Counted from the first letter of the stretch, positions 28,125-36,932 are shown. The stretch: 64,000 bases of DNA from Vibrio xiamenensis (GCF_900100015.1 NZ_FNDD01000004.1:124001-188000), one strand, 5' to 3'. Notes: a model not told the origin generated them from the letters alone. Made by a program: numbers and translations.

Positions 28125-28772
28125 TTAGTTACTTAAGGCCACGACATAACTGTTCGAGGCATTATCTTTGGCAACGATAATTACTTCGTCACCATATTGT
28201 GCGGACAAGTTGGATTCCATTTTGGCATCGATTAAAAACTCATTGCCATCATGTAGAATTACAACCTCTCCATAGTCATTGGTAATTTTACTGCTATGAA
28301 CCCGTCCTTTTAAGCCGATAAAATCAACCTCTGCAAAGCGCCGATTGCTAAATAGAGGTGTGATTGGCTTTAATACCCAAGCAGCGATAATAAGAGCGAG
28401 ATAAGCAATAATTGGAATGGAGATAACATCACAAACAATTCCAAAATCAACGAAGATGGAAAGTGATACATGTTCAAACAGTAAAGCCTCAACATCTTGC
28501 ATAAATTGCTGGAAATAAAACGACAAGACGGTCGCAGCGAAGAAACTAACAAACAAAGCAATGGTGAGAGGTACTTTGGATAAAACTGGAGGTAATAAAA
28601 CACCTTGACCTGGAATGTTGTCTAAATCAAAAAGATCTATGTCTGCGGTTAGTGTTTCTACCACGTTAAAGAGTAAATCTATCAACATGATAAGGAAAAA
28701 AAGACCAAGCGGAATCGCAAAAATATTGGTTGGAAACACCAATAATTGACTAACAAACTCGTGAAGTTCCAT
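28125..28772 (-). CDS. yqiJ: membrane protein with C-terminal OB-like domain, YqiJ-like
   Basis: A 215-residue inner-membrane protein with three or four transmembrane segments (near residues 20, 70 and 115-140) and a C-terminal beta domain (DFIGLKGRVHSSKITNDYGEV...) resembling the NfeD/OB fold found beside flotillins. NfeD-type proteins partner with SPFH proteins. ATG at 28772 is chosen; TTG at 28781 is the alternative. It is the first gene of the YqiJ-YqiK-ATPase-TelA operon. Confidence 0.8.
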   Translation of the reverse strand: MELHEFVSQLLVFPTNIFAIPLGLFFLIMLIDLLFNVVETLTADIDLFDLDNIPGQGVLLPPVLSKVPLTIALFVSFFAATVLSFYFQQFMQDVEALLFEHVSLSIFVDFGIVCDVISIPIIAYLALIIAAWVLKPITPLFSNRRFAEVDFIGLKGRVHSSKITNDYGEVVILHDGNEFLIDAKMESNLSAQYGDEVIIVAKDNASNSYVVALSN

Positions 28773-29314
28773 GCAGCCCAACTGAATATAGTTAACGTTT
28801 TATAAGCTCATATTTCTTTATTTTTATGAGTCACTTTAATAGAGATATGTTCCGGTTAGACTAACCGATTTATTAGATTAATAGATCATCTAAACAACGC
28901 GCAGTAATAGTTTCGTATTTTGGGTGCAAGTTATCATTTCTACATCAATAACAATGCGCCAAGACGTTAAGCCATTCAATTTACTCGTTGTTGGATCGAA
29001 ATTACATCAAAGAAAGTATAATTGACAATGATTTTTTAATCATCCTATCTGTCACTGTTAAAAATGGCTGCGACTATGTATATAACATCATGCAATACAC
29101 AATATTAAACCGTCAAAATAACCAGAAAAATGTAAATTCAGAAATAATAAATTTAATTTACCCAGACATAATAACTAAGATGGTAGTTATTTTAAATATA
29201 CGTAAATATTTTCATTTAACTCAATGTCACTTATCTTGGAGATTCTCGACATTTCAGTGTTACTGCGAGATAGAGAGACTTCTTTTCAGATTACTTTCTA
29301 TTCAAAATCAGGTG

Positions 29315-29361
29315 AGACGTATACAAAGCGATTGATAAATAAGCATAAAGTCAATAAGAAT
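29315..29361 (+). repeat. 47-bp direct repeat, right copy
   Basis: Identical to 17846-17892 over all 47 bases and in the same orientation. It marks the right edge of the 11.4-kb segment with the DUF5675 cluster and flotillin/TelA operon. Confidence 0.95.
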
Positions 29362-29379
29362 AGAGCATAACTGAGTGTG

Positions 29380-29476
29380 TTGGTCGTGGTGTATTTTCAG
29401 CAGTTGCTGAGCGACCAACAAAAAAGTTGCCACCATAACTACCTCGTCGTAGTTACGTCTCGGCTAATACCGAGAC
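29380..29476 (+). other. series of hairpins upstream of the oligopeptidase gene
   Basis: Three structures follow each other. An outer 7-bp stem (29380-29386 with 29412-29418) encloses a 5-bp hairpin at 29398-29409. Then come two hairpins of equal size, each a perfect 7-bp stem with a 6-base loop: 29436-29442 with 29449-29455, and 29457-29463 with 29470-29476. They end ~95 bp before the M3 peptidase start. They may be a structured leader or a small RNA. There is no U run, so simple termination is unlikely. Confidence 0.5.
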
Positions 29477-29570
29477 TGACCAAACAAACTTCACTTAATC
29501 CCTTGATAAGATTGGTGTAGTGTATAGGGATAGATTTGTTATCACACCATACAATGATAAGCAGGCACCT

Positions 29571-31418
29571 ATGACTCCGACCCAAACGCTCAACACATTA
29601 AACCAGACCTACCTTGCGATTCACCGCAAAAAGGAAGACTTGTTCTGGTCAACCTATATGGGGACCAGCGATGCCCACAATCAATCTGCACAAGCGCAAA
29701 CCGAGTGGACCCACTTTTTAAGTGATCCGCAAAAAATTGCCGACATAAAACAGACAATTGCTGAGGCAGAAAAGCTGGCAGATCCGCAACAACGTCAATC
29801 GACGCTGATTGGATTGCACGGCTGGCTGGCGACATTTCAAGCGCACGCTATCGAAACACCAGAGGGCAATAAACTCAAACAGCAACTTATTGAGTTTGAA
29901 GCCGAACTGTTTGAGAAGAAGCAGCAACATGTGATGACCTACCAAGATGAACACGGCAATCAGGTTGAAGGCTCGCTACCCGTGCTCAGTTCGGTTATCC
30001 GCACCAATGATAACCCGTCGGTACGTCAGTCTGCGCATCAGGCGTTAATGGATCTTGAGCAGTGGTTATTGCATAACGGATTTCTGGAACTGGTGAAACT
30101 GAGAAATCAGTTCGCCCGAGCTATGGGGTTTGATTCTTTCTTTGATTATTCGGTGGTGAAAACCGAACAGATGACGTCTGAGCAGCTATTTACTATTTTG
30201 GATGATTTTGAACAGCGCACTCGACAAAGCCACCAAAACAGTCTGAATAATTTGGCGAAAGAGAAAGGTGAGCAGGCGTTGCAAGCCCATAATTTCCCGT
30301 TCTCTTTTGCTGGCGATGTGATGCGCCAATTAGACCCCTATGTGCCATTTTCTCAGTCATTGCGCCGCTGGGTGGAATCATTTGGTCGTCTGAACATTGA
30401 CTATTCCGGCGCCGAATTAACCCTAGATTTACTCGATCGCAAAGGTAAATACCAAAATGGTTTCTGTCACGGCCCGATTCCCTCTTTTGTCGATCAAGGC
30501 AATTGGATTGCGGCGAAAGTAAACTTTACCAGTAATGCCAAACCGGATCAGGTCGGTAGCGGTTACGATGGCATCAATACTCTATTCCATGAAGGTGGTC
30601 ACGCCGCCCATTTTGCGAACGTCAAAATGAATGCGCCGTGTTTTTCTCAGGAATTTGCTCCAACGTCCATGGCCTACGCCGAAACTCAGTCGATGTTTTG
30701 TGATAGTTTGCTGACCGATGGCGACTGGTTAAAACAGTACGCCAAAAACGCCGCCGGTGAAGCCGTGCCAGATGCCGTCATAAAAACCATGATAGACAGT
30801 CGTCAGCCATTTAAAGCTTATGCAGAGCGCAGCATTCTGGTAGTGCCATATTTTGAACGGGCACTGTATCAATTGAGGGATGACGAACTTACCCCTGAAG
30901 CCGTAACACAATTGGCGCGAGAGACCGAACAGCGCATCTTAGGGCTGGCATGTAGCCCACGTCCATTAATGGCGATCCCGCATCTTCTTTCTGATGAGTC
31001 AGCTTGTTCATATCAGGGGTATTTGCTGGCGCATATGGCGGTGTATCAGACCCGGGCGTATTTCACCCGCACACTCGGCTATCTGACTGATAACCCGGAA
31101 ATTGGGCCGTTACTGGCGAAACACTACTGGAATCAAGGCAATCATCTTTCACATAACCAGACGATAGAAAGCCTGACTGGCGAAGGCTTTAATGCCAAAT
31201 ATCTCGCCGACGTGTGTAACCTGTCAGCTGAGGATGCATGGAATATTGAGCAACAGAAAATTGCCGCGTTATCTTCCCGTCAGCGAGCGGAGGTGGCTCC
31301 CCTCAATGCGACCATTAAAGTGGTCGATGGTGAGCGCCTGCTAAGTGACAATTCGCTCTCAGACCAAGACTTATTTAGCCAATTTGAAACGTATATTACG
31401 AAGCAATACGGCTGTTAA
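29571..31418 (+). CDS. M3-family oligopeptidase
   Basis: A 615-residue zinc metallopeptidase of family M3 (thimet oligopeptidase/PepF group). The zinc motif LFHEGGHAAHF (HExxH) lies near residue 350, with the downstream PTSMAYAETQSMFCD supplying the third ligand Glu. It has no signal peptide, so it is cytoplasmic and probably degrades short peptides. ATG at 29571 (MTPTQTLN) is preferred; an in-frame GTG lies 51 bases upstream. It is monocistronic, behind a hairpin-rich leader. Confidence 0.88.
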   Translation: MTPTQTLNTLNQTYLAIHRKKEDLFWSTYMGTSDAHNQSAQAQTEWTHFLSDPQKIADIKQTIAEAEKLADPQQRQSTLIGLHGWLATFQAHAIETPEGNKLKQQLIEFEAELFEKKQQHVMTYQDEHGNQVEGSLPVLSSVIRTNDNPSVRQSAHQALMDLEQWLLHNGFLELVKLRNQFARAMGFDSFFDYSVVKTEQMTSEQLFTILDDFEQRTRQSHQNSLNNLAKEKGEQALQAHNFPFSFAGDVMRQLDPYVPFSQSLRRWVESFGRLNIDYSGAELTLDLLDRKGKYQNGFCHGPIPSFVDQGNWIAAKVNFTSNAKPDQVGSGYDGINTLFHEGGHAAHFANVKMNAPCFSQEFAPTSMAYAETQSMFCDSLLTDGDWLKQYAKNAAGEAVPDAVIKTMIDSRQPFKAYAERSILVVPYFERALYQLRDDELTPEAVTQLARETEQRILGLACSPRPLMAIPHLLSDESACSYQGYLLAHMAVYQTRAYFTRTLGYLTDNPEIGPLLAKHYWNQGNHLSHNQTIESLTGEGFNAKYLADVCNLSAEDAWNIEQQKIAALSSRQRAEVAPLNATIKVVDGERLLSDNSLSDQDLFSQFETYITKQYGC

Positions 31419-31557
31419 AACGCGCACACCCGGCTCAATTATCGATAAAAAATAGCTAAATCGGCCAGTAGAGATAGATGATAAAAATATGTCCTCTTCT
31501 CTCTGGCTGATTTTGGCTACGAGTATGAATGTTGTGACTCAGAAAAGTGCCGCAGGG

Positions 31558-31893
31558 TTAGACTTTATCCTTGTTCCACAACGGCAATACCATCGGTGTG
31601 TGAGATAGCGGGTCATCAATAATCAAGCTTTTCATATCATACACTGTCTCAACCAAGGCTTCGGTAATGATCGCCTTCGGTGCCCCTTCGGCAATCACTT
31701 TACCTTGCTTCATGACAATCAAATGATCCGCATAACGACAAGCTTGGTGCAAGTCATGAAGCACGCAGATCACGGTACGCCCAGCACGACGATTGAGCTT
31801 ACGAAAGAGTTCCAACATTTCAATCTGATGAGCGATATCCAAATACGTGGTGGGCTCATCAAGCAAAAGATAAGGCGTTTGTTGGGCCAAACT
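31558..31893 (-). pseudogene. C-terminal remnant of an iron-siderophore ABC ATPase
   Basis: The minus-strand frame encodes LAQQTPYLLLDEPTTYLDIAHQ (Walker B and D-loop), then the switch His in VLHDLHQA and a normal C-terminus ending at 31558. This is the last ~110 residues of a FecE/FhuC-type ATPase. Walker A and the LSGGQ motif are missing: upstream of about 31893 the frame turns into the antisense of a TonB receptor. The fragment cannot bind ATP and is a deletion remnant. Confidence 0.85.
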
Positions 31894-32496
31894 TGGGATG
31901 GAAACCGCGATATCTATACCTATGGCAGTGAGCAGGTAACCACCTACGAACTCGGCAGTAAAAGTGAGTTTGCCAACCGCGCGACACTCTATACCAGCGT
32001 ATTTTATAACGACTATACCGACTACCAAGCGTTTATTGATGCCACCTATATTGACAACATAGATTCGGCACATACTTATGGCCTTGAAGCCGAAGCAACA
32101 GGATGGCTAGGAGATCAAACCGAGATTCGTGGTTCTGCCGGTTTACTGCGCAGTAAGATTGATGACTACCAAAGTTATTAAGGTAATCAACTGCCAAGCG
32201 CGCCGAAAGTCAACTTATCGACTGGGTTAACACAGTATATCGGTAACAACTGGTCAATGGGTGTCGATGTGACTTATGTGGGCTCTGCCTACTCTGATCT
32301 CGATAACAGCGCCGATCTTAAAGTGGATGACTACATTAAGACCGATGCTCGAGTTCAGTATCTGTATGCTGACTTCACGGTCGATTTCTACATCAACAAC
32401 CTGACCAATGAAGACATTGTGTACTTCAAGAGTAGCGATAGCGCCTACGTCGGTCAGACTCGCACTATCGGCCTGAACGTGACTTATAGCCTGTAA
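31886..32496 (+). pseudogene. C-terminal remnant of a TonB-dependent receptor
   Basis: From about 31890 the plus strand encodes late barrel strands of a siderophore receptor (TYELGSKSEF, ATLYTSVFYNDYTDYQ, AHTYGLEAEATGWLGD, then the terminal VTYSL). The plug domain and most of the barrel are absent, and an in-frame TAA at 32179-32181 interrupts the remaining part. The left edge coincides with the cut end of the ABC ATPase remnant, indicating one deletion that joined two genes. Confidence 0.85.
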
Positions 32497-32593
32497 ATCA
32501 CCCGCAGAGCTAAGCCATAAGAACGGCAGGAAATCAGTTTAATACACTGAATTTCCTGCCTTTTACATTTTATCTCTGCGGCCAAGGAGCCCT

Positions 32594-33616
32594 ATGATTT
32601 TGTCAATTTCAAAATACCACCCCTACCCACGTTTATTATTACTCGCCCTGATGCTGACCCTGCTGGGCGGATGTGGGCCGAAAGAGCAAGCGCCGACAGC
32701 GCCCTCTTCTAAGTTCACCATCAGCGATGGCTGGCCGAAAACCATCACCATTCCCGGCTACCCTGTGGTGACGTTAGAAAAACCACCAACCCGAATTGTC
32801 TCTACCAGCGTCACTCTGACCGGGACCTTACTGACCATTAATGCGCCGCTGGTCGCCTCTGCGGGTACTCAAGCCAACACCAGAGTTGCTGACCACTCAG
32901 GTTTCTTTAAGCAATGGAGCCAGATTGCCCTGCAGCGTAATGTGCAGCCCCTCTATCAAGGCATACCAAATGCTGAAGCGGTAGCAAAACAAAAACCTGA
33001 TCTGATTGTTGTTTCCGCCACCGGAGGTGACTCAGCACTCAAACTTTATCGCCAGTTTTCCTCGATCGCCCCCACGATTGTCATCAACTATGATGACAAA
33101 AGCTGGCAGCAACTCGCCCGTCAGTTAGCCGCGATTACTGATCGTCAACCCCTGGCTGAACAAGCGATCGAGCAGTATCAGCAACGCCTCAACTCAGTGC
33201 GTCAGCAACTTGCCCTACCGCCCCAACCGATCACCGCCATGACCTATTATGAAGACGGTCGTGGGGCCAATTTCTGGACTCAGGCATCAGCACAAGGTCA
33301 AGTACTTACCGCGCTTGGTTTTAGCCTCAGTCCATTGCCGACATCGATTAAGAATAATCATCAGATGGGTCAACGCAGCGATATTGTTCCCGTCAACGGA
33401 GAGAAGTTTGCTGATGCAATCACCGGCCAATCAATCTTGTTATTCGCAGCCGACACACCACAGGTTAGCGCAGTTGAAAACAACCCGTTTATCGCCCACT
33501 TACCGGCAATTACAGCAAAACAAGTTTATGCATTGGGAGAAGACTCATTCCGACTCGATTTTTACAGCGCCATGCATTTGCTCGATCGACTGGAAACCTT
33601 GTTTTCAACCCGTTAA
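32594..33616 (+). CDS. iron-siderophore ABC transporter binding lipoprotein
   Basis: A 340-residue lipoprotein. The signal sequence ends in LLGGC with lipidated Cys at about residue 27, followed by a FecB/BtuF-type periplasmic binding fold (RIVSTSVTLTGTLLTI, KPDLIVVSA, IAPTIVINYDD, QVYALGEDSFRLDFYSA). AAGGAG lies five bases before ATG 32594. Its permease is absent, and the ATPase and receptor next to it are remnants, so the protein is either orphaned or serves another importer. A strong terminator follows. Confidence 0.88.
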   Translation: MILSISKYHPYPRLLLLALMLTLLGGCGPKEQAPTAPSSKFTISDGWPKTITIPGYPVVTLEKPPTRIVSTSVTLTGTLLTINAPLVASAGTQANTRVADHSGFFKQWSQIALQRNVQPLYQGIPNAEAVAKQKPDLIVVSATGGDSALKLYRQFSSIAPTIVINYDDKSWQQLARQLAAITDRQPLAEQAIEQYQQRLNSVRQQLALPPQPITAMTYYEDGRGANFWTQASAQGQVLTALGFSLSPLPTSIKNNHQMGQRSDIVPVNGEKFADAITGQSILLFAADTPQVSAVENNPFIAHLPAITAKQVYALGEDSFRLDFYSAMHLLDRLETLFSTR

Positions 33617-33619
33617 ACC

Positions 33620-33652
33620 AATAAGGCCGCTAACACTAGCGGCCTTATTACT
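33620..33652 (+). terminator. terminator of the binding-protein gene
   Basis: A perfect 13-bp stem (33620-33632 with 33637-33649) with loop ACAC and core GGCCGCTA, just after the stop codon at 33616. The sequence is close to the ffs terminator at 39407. Confidence 0.9.
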
Positions 33653-33824
33653 GCTACGTCAAAAACCAATCCACTCTAAGTCGCTTGATAATTAAGATAC
33701 GACAGATTCGCTGCTCACTAAATGAGGTCTTAGTAAAACGTTTCTGGATAGAAACGCGTTAGAACTATTGCCCTAAATCGTTTCTGTCAGATTAGGAAAA
33801 GTATGTTGACACCTTGATCGTTTG

Positions 33825-34424
33825 TTACTTGCCGATACCAACGCCCCTGTTAAGCATGTACTGATAAAGTAATTGGCTTTGAAGGCTTTCTGTTTTTGAT
33901 AAAGCCGATGCAACCCCAAGCTGATCTTCTGTTGAGCGATGTTGCCCTAGTTTTTCTTTACCTTGAAGCGATTCTATGTTGATTTTAAAACCAACAATAC
34001 CTTTACTAAGTTTTGATTTAAAGCCCTCTGGAATAGTTAAATTAGGATCATATTTTTTCACGGTTTCATCAAGTGTTGTCAGAGTTGTTTCCTGATCCGT
34101 TAGCTGAATTATTCCTGTGGCATGGACTGTACTGTAGTTCCAAGTTGGTACTGCTGGAGAAGTCTCATACCAAGTTGGTGAAATGTATGAGTGTGGACCA
34201 GAAAAAATCACTAAAACCTTGGCTCCGTTAGCAGCTTTCCAGTGGTGATTTGTTCTGGCAAAGTGACCATAAAGTGTGCCATTTTCCCCCTCATTTTCCT
34301 TAAGCAATAAAGGGAGATGCGATGCTTCTAAATCATTAGATATGACAGCAGCAAAGCTATACTCTTTAATAAAGTTGTGCATTTCTGTGTTGGAATATAT
34401 TTTCCATTTTTCGGGAATGTGCAT
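33825..34424 (-). CDS. PaiB-family FMN-binding protein
   Basis: A 199-residue protein of the PaiB/FMN-binding split-barrel family, named after a Bacillus protease regulator. Family hallmarks are HIPEKW at the N-terminus, SHLPLLL, ISPTWYE and VPTWNYSTVHATG. Members bind flavin; despite the 'negative transcriptional regulator' name, DNA binding is not shown by the sequence, and an oxidoreductase role is equally possible. ATG at 34424. It stands alone between non-coding stretches and is somewhat AT-rich, so it may be acquired. Confidence 0.85.
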   Translation of the reverse strand: MHIPEKWKIYSNTEMHNFIKEYSFAAVISNDLEASHLPLLLKENEGENGTLYGHFARTNHHWKAANGAKVLVIFSGPHSYISPTWYETSPAVPTWNYSTVHATGIIQLTDQETTLTTLDETVKKYDPNLTIPEGFKSKLSKGIVGFKINIESLQGKEKLGQHRSTEDQLGVASALSKTESLQSQLLYQYMLNRGVGIGK

Positions 34425-34855
34425 TCTAGTCCTTTGGCAGCTAACGCTTGTTATACGGTTTTTAGCCGACTTTTCATACTCTTATCATGCAGCATCTTCA
34501 ATAAAAGTTCAATTTATAATCAATAGGTTAATGAGCGGTATTGGCATTAGATTACAAAATGACGCATAGCTTTTAAAAAGCTTACAACGACACTCCCTCT
34601 TGTAACTACAGGTAAGGCAAACGTACAACAGCAGATTTTGAGTGCACTTTCACGCTGAGAAGGAAAGGTGCATAACTGTGCCAGCCCAGATAAAGCTGGA
34701 CAGTTTCGTTTTAGCGATTTTTCTAAATTAGATAAAGGCGGATAACTTCATCTATCGCAATATTTAGGTAGCCGCATCATATCTATCGCTCCTAAACCGT
34801 TAAATTAGTCAACGGCTCAGGAGGAGTGAAGAAATATACACGAAGAATATTTTTC
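34425..34855. other. non-coding stretch beside the PaiB-like gene
   Basis: 431 bp without a credible gene. A short segment at about 34437-34460 resembles one end of an integron attC site but has no matching second half. The remainder shows only short inverted repeats and no recognisable promoter. Confidence 0.4.
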
Positions 34856-35293
34856 TCACGCCAATAGACTTGCGCCAATCATAAGGAAAAAGAGTGCGGC
34901 TACTCGTGTAGGCTCAATTTCAACAACATTGGCACCAAACATACCAAATCGATCAATAAGCAAGGAACTGAAAATTTGCCCTACCATTATAAAGGCGACC
35001 ATTTTCGCCGCACCAAGTTGTGGAACAACGATCGCGGATACTGATAAAACAACACATCCACAAATACCACCTAGCCACACCCACCAAGGCTGCGCTATTG
35101 TTCCTTTAATCATCGGTAAGCCCCCCGCTGTCATGAATGCGATCAACGAGAGAATGATAGTTAATATTCCACCAGAAAACGCGGTTGCCCATAAACTAGA
35201 GTGCAAGCCTTTCGCTAACTGAGCATTCATCAACGACTGCACTGGTAGCATCAGTCCTGCGAAAAGCGCAAGTACAACACTGATTACATTCAT
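34856..35293 (-). CDS. DMT-superfamily membrane protein (DUF606/YdcZ type)
   Basis: A 145-residue protein with five hydrophobic helices starting MNVISVVLALFAGLMLPVQS and containing the family's NAQLAKGLHSSLWATAFSG segment. Such half-size members of the drug/metabolite transporter group may pair to form a transporter; substrates are unknown. ATG at 35293 overlaps the stop of the hydrolase gene (ATGA), so it is the second gene of a TetR-controlled operon. Confidence 0.85.
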   Translation of the reverse strand: MNVISVVLALFAGLMLPVQSLMNAQLAKGLHSSLWATAFSGGILTIILSLIAFMTAGGLPMIKGTIAQPWWVWLGGICGCVVLSVSAIVVPQLGAAKMVAFIMVGQIFSSLLIDRFGMFGANVVEIEPTRVAALFFLMIGASLLA

Positions 35294-36189
35294 GACAGGA
35301 ACTCTTTTAACACAGCCTCAAGTTGCTCGGGGCTTTCCTCTGGCAAATAGTGACCAGCACCTTCGATTACTTCTCCCCGAATATCAGCACACATTGGAGA
35401 TAATGTATTATAAAGCAAATCAGCGACACCATATCGTGCACCAATTGCGAATACAGGCATTAACAATTGCTTCTCTGAGCGTAATTTATTTATCGCCATA
35501 TCCTGCTTGGAGAACGCATTTTTATAGTAACTTAGCGCACTGCGTAGCGCTCCAGGAAGACAATTAACACGAACATATTCCGCAAGCGCCTTTTCATCTA
35601 TCATCCAACCGAATTCAGCTTTGGTTGAAAACAACCATCTTAGAAAGGGTTCTTCACGATCTTTAAGCAAAATTTCAGGAAGATCACTCAACCGGTTAAA
35701 AGCAAAATGCCAAGTACGCATGACTTGTTCATCTGTCAGTTCACCACTGGGTAGAGTGCTAAGCCCCGGTATTGCAGCATCCATTAATACCAGTTTTTTA
35801 ACGCAATCAGGGTGGTCTGAAGCAAGTGCATAGCCCATCCACGCACCGACATCATGAGCGATGATTTCGATACCATCTTTTTCTTCTGAAGCGAGACTCT
35901 GAATCACTGAGTGTAATATTAGGGCAATAGTCGTTGAATCATATCCTTCGGTTGGATGATCAGAGTCACCCATTCCTGGAAGATCAAGGGCGACTACTCG
36001 TTTACCTGAGTTAGCCAGTGCTGGCATCAGATAACGCCACGCATACCAACTTTGCGGCCATCCAGGTAACAATAATACCGTGGGGCCTTGTCCTCCAGAG
36101 ACATAGTGCAGCCGTCCCATTTGTGTTCTTACGACCCCATGAGAAAATTGTTGCCAAAACAGTTGCTCGTCAAATTTAATATTTTGCAT
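35290..36189 (-). CDS. alpha/beta hydrolase, epoxide hydrolase-like
   Basis: A 299-residue alpha/beta hydrolase. The oxyanion motif is LLPGWPQSW, the nucleophile elbow IIAHDVGAWMG carries Asp rather than Ser, and the catalytic His lies in GAGHYLPEE. An Asp nucleophile points to epoxide hydrolase or haloalkane dehalogenase chemistry. ATG at 36189 has a GGGGTG stretch before it; ATG at 36201 is the alternative. It is the first gene of an operon with the DMT protein, and a palindrome matching the one before the neighbouring TetR gene sits 16-31 bp upstream of this start. Confidence 0.85.
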   Translation of the reverse strand: MQNIKFDEQLFWQQFSHGVVRTQMGRLHYVSGGQGPTVLLLPGWPQSWYAWRYLMPALANSGKRVVALDLPGMGDSDHPTEGYDSTTIALILHSVIQSLASEEKDGIEIIAHDVGAWMGYALASDHPDCVKKLVLMDAAIPGLSTLPSGELTDEQVMRTWHFAFNRLSDLPEILLKDREEPFLRWLFSTKAEFGWMIDEKALAEYVRVNCLPGALRSALSYYKNAFSKQDMAINKLRSEKQLLMPVFAIGARYGVADLLYNTLSPMCADIRGEVIEGAGHYLPEESPEQLEAVLKEFLS

Positions 36190-36204
36190 ATTACACCCCA
36201 TTAT

Positions 36205-36220
36205 GGAAACGTTCGTTTCC
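36205..36220. promoter_or_regulatory. probable TetR operator before the hydrolase operon
   Basis: The 16-bp palindrome has half-sites GGAAAC and GTTTCC separated by GTTC. A near-identical palindrome lies before the TetR gene at 36933-36948, so both are likely bound by that regulator. Confidence 0.7.
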
Positions 36221-36303
36221 TAATTACGTAAAAATTATGGCTACACAATAAATTGGATAGCCAATTGAAAAATTGAAAGTTATTTAGGTGAACGCACTAC
36301 TTA

Positions 36304-36897
36304 TTAATCAAGTAGGCTCATTGATGTGGAAACAATGTTTTCCAAATGACTTTTGTCTACATTCACTTTTCCAATCACCCGCATTCCTTGAGTAATACTG
36401 TGGATTGTTTGAGCCATTTTATCTGGATCAATAGCCATCGAAATCGACCCATCTTGTTGACCAAGGATGATAAGTTCACGAATCGTTTTTATCCCCGAGT
36501 CAAACAGTCTATTGATTTTCTGCTTTATTTCACTGTCTTCGCTAGATAATTCAACCGCTGTAGCAACCACCATACAGCCGATTTGACCCGATTCACCCAA
36601 GCTGTCTTGCGCATAGCCGTTCAATAAATTACGAATTTTTTCCCTACCAGAGTCTGCTTGAGCAATTCGAACCTGACTTAACGTATACCTTTGATCTTTA
36701 TAGTAATCTAACGCTTTCATAAACAGCGTTCGTTTATCTTTAAACGCTTTATAAATGCTCCCAGCAGTCAAATTGAGTGACTCGCTCAAGTCTTTGATAG
36801 ATGTCCCGTTGTAACCTTTAGTGCTGAATACGTTAATTGCATTCGCTAACGCAACGTCAGTATCAAACGTTCTTGGTCTTCCTGGTAATGCTGTCAT
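36304..36897 (-). CDS. TetR-family transcriptional regulator
   Basis: A 197-residue regulator. The N-terminal HTH (residues ~5-55) reads PGRPRTFDTDVALANAINVF then GTSIKDLSESLNLTAGSIYKAF. The C-terminal ligand domain has a Cys in GQIGCMVVAT, a pattern seen in AcrR/NemR-like members that may sense electrophiles (inference). ATG at 36897 is preferred over GTG 36906. It is upstream of, and in the same direction as, the hydrolase-DMT operon. Matching palindromes before both units indicate autoregulation and control of the operon. Confidence 0.9.
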   Translation of the reverse strand: MTALPGRPRTFDTDVALANAINVFSTKGYNGTSIKDLSESLNLTAGSIYKAFKDKRTLFMKALDYYKDQRYTLSQVRIAQADSGREKIRNLLNGYAQDSLGESGQIGCMVVATAVELSSEDSEIKQKINRLFDSGIKTIRELIILGQQDGSISMAIDPDKMAQTIHSITQGMRVIGKVNVDKSHLENIVSTSMSLLD

Positions 36898-36932
36898 CAA
36901 TGGCACCCTGAACTCGAATTTAACTCATAATA

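Larger units (their letters stand above)
28773..29570. other. long AT-rich intergenic region
   Basis: About 800 bp lie between two divergent transcription units. They hold the unresolved promoter of the flotillin operon, the right copy of the 47-bp repeat (29315-29361), and a compact series of hairpins (29380-29476) before the oligopeptidase gene. A 115-codon frame at 28988-29335 starts with TTG, has no recognisable features and runs into the repeat; it is not called. Confidence 0.55.

Noticed and set aside
28988..29335. 115-codon frame in the region before the oligopeptidase gene
   Set aside because: TTG start, no ribosome binding site, no recognisable domain, and its end lies inside the 47-bp repeat; probably chance in AT-rich DNA.
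31558..32073. Single 171-residue protein across the ATPase remnant
   Set aside because: The N-terminal third is the antisense of receptor-coding sequence; only the part below about 31893 is ATPase.
33739..33756. Inverted repeat CGTTTCT/AGAAACG downstream of the binding-protein gene
   Set aside because: Short and isolated, without a clear role or a partner site nearby.
34437..34460. Possible integron attC end beside the PaiB-like gene
   Set aside because: The minus-strand TATAACAAGCGTTAGC looks like one end of an attC site, but no complementary second half or further cassettes were found, and the GTTRRRY core does not fit.
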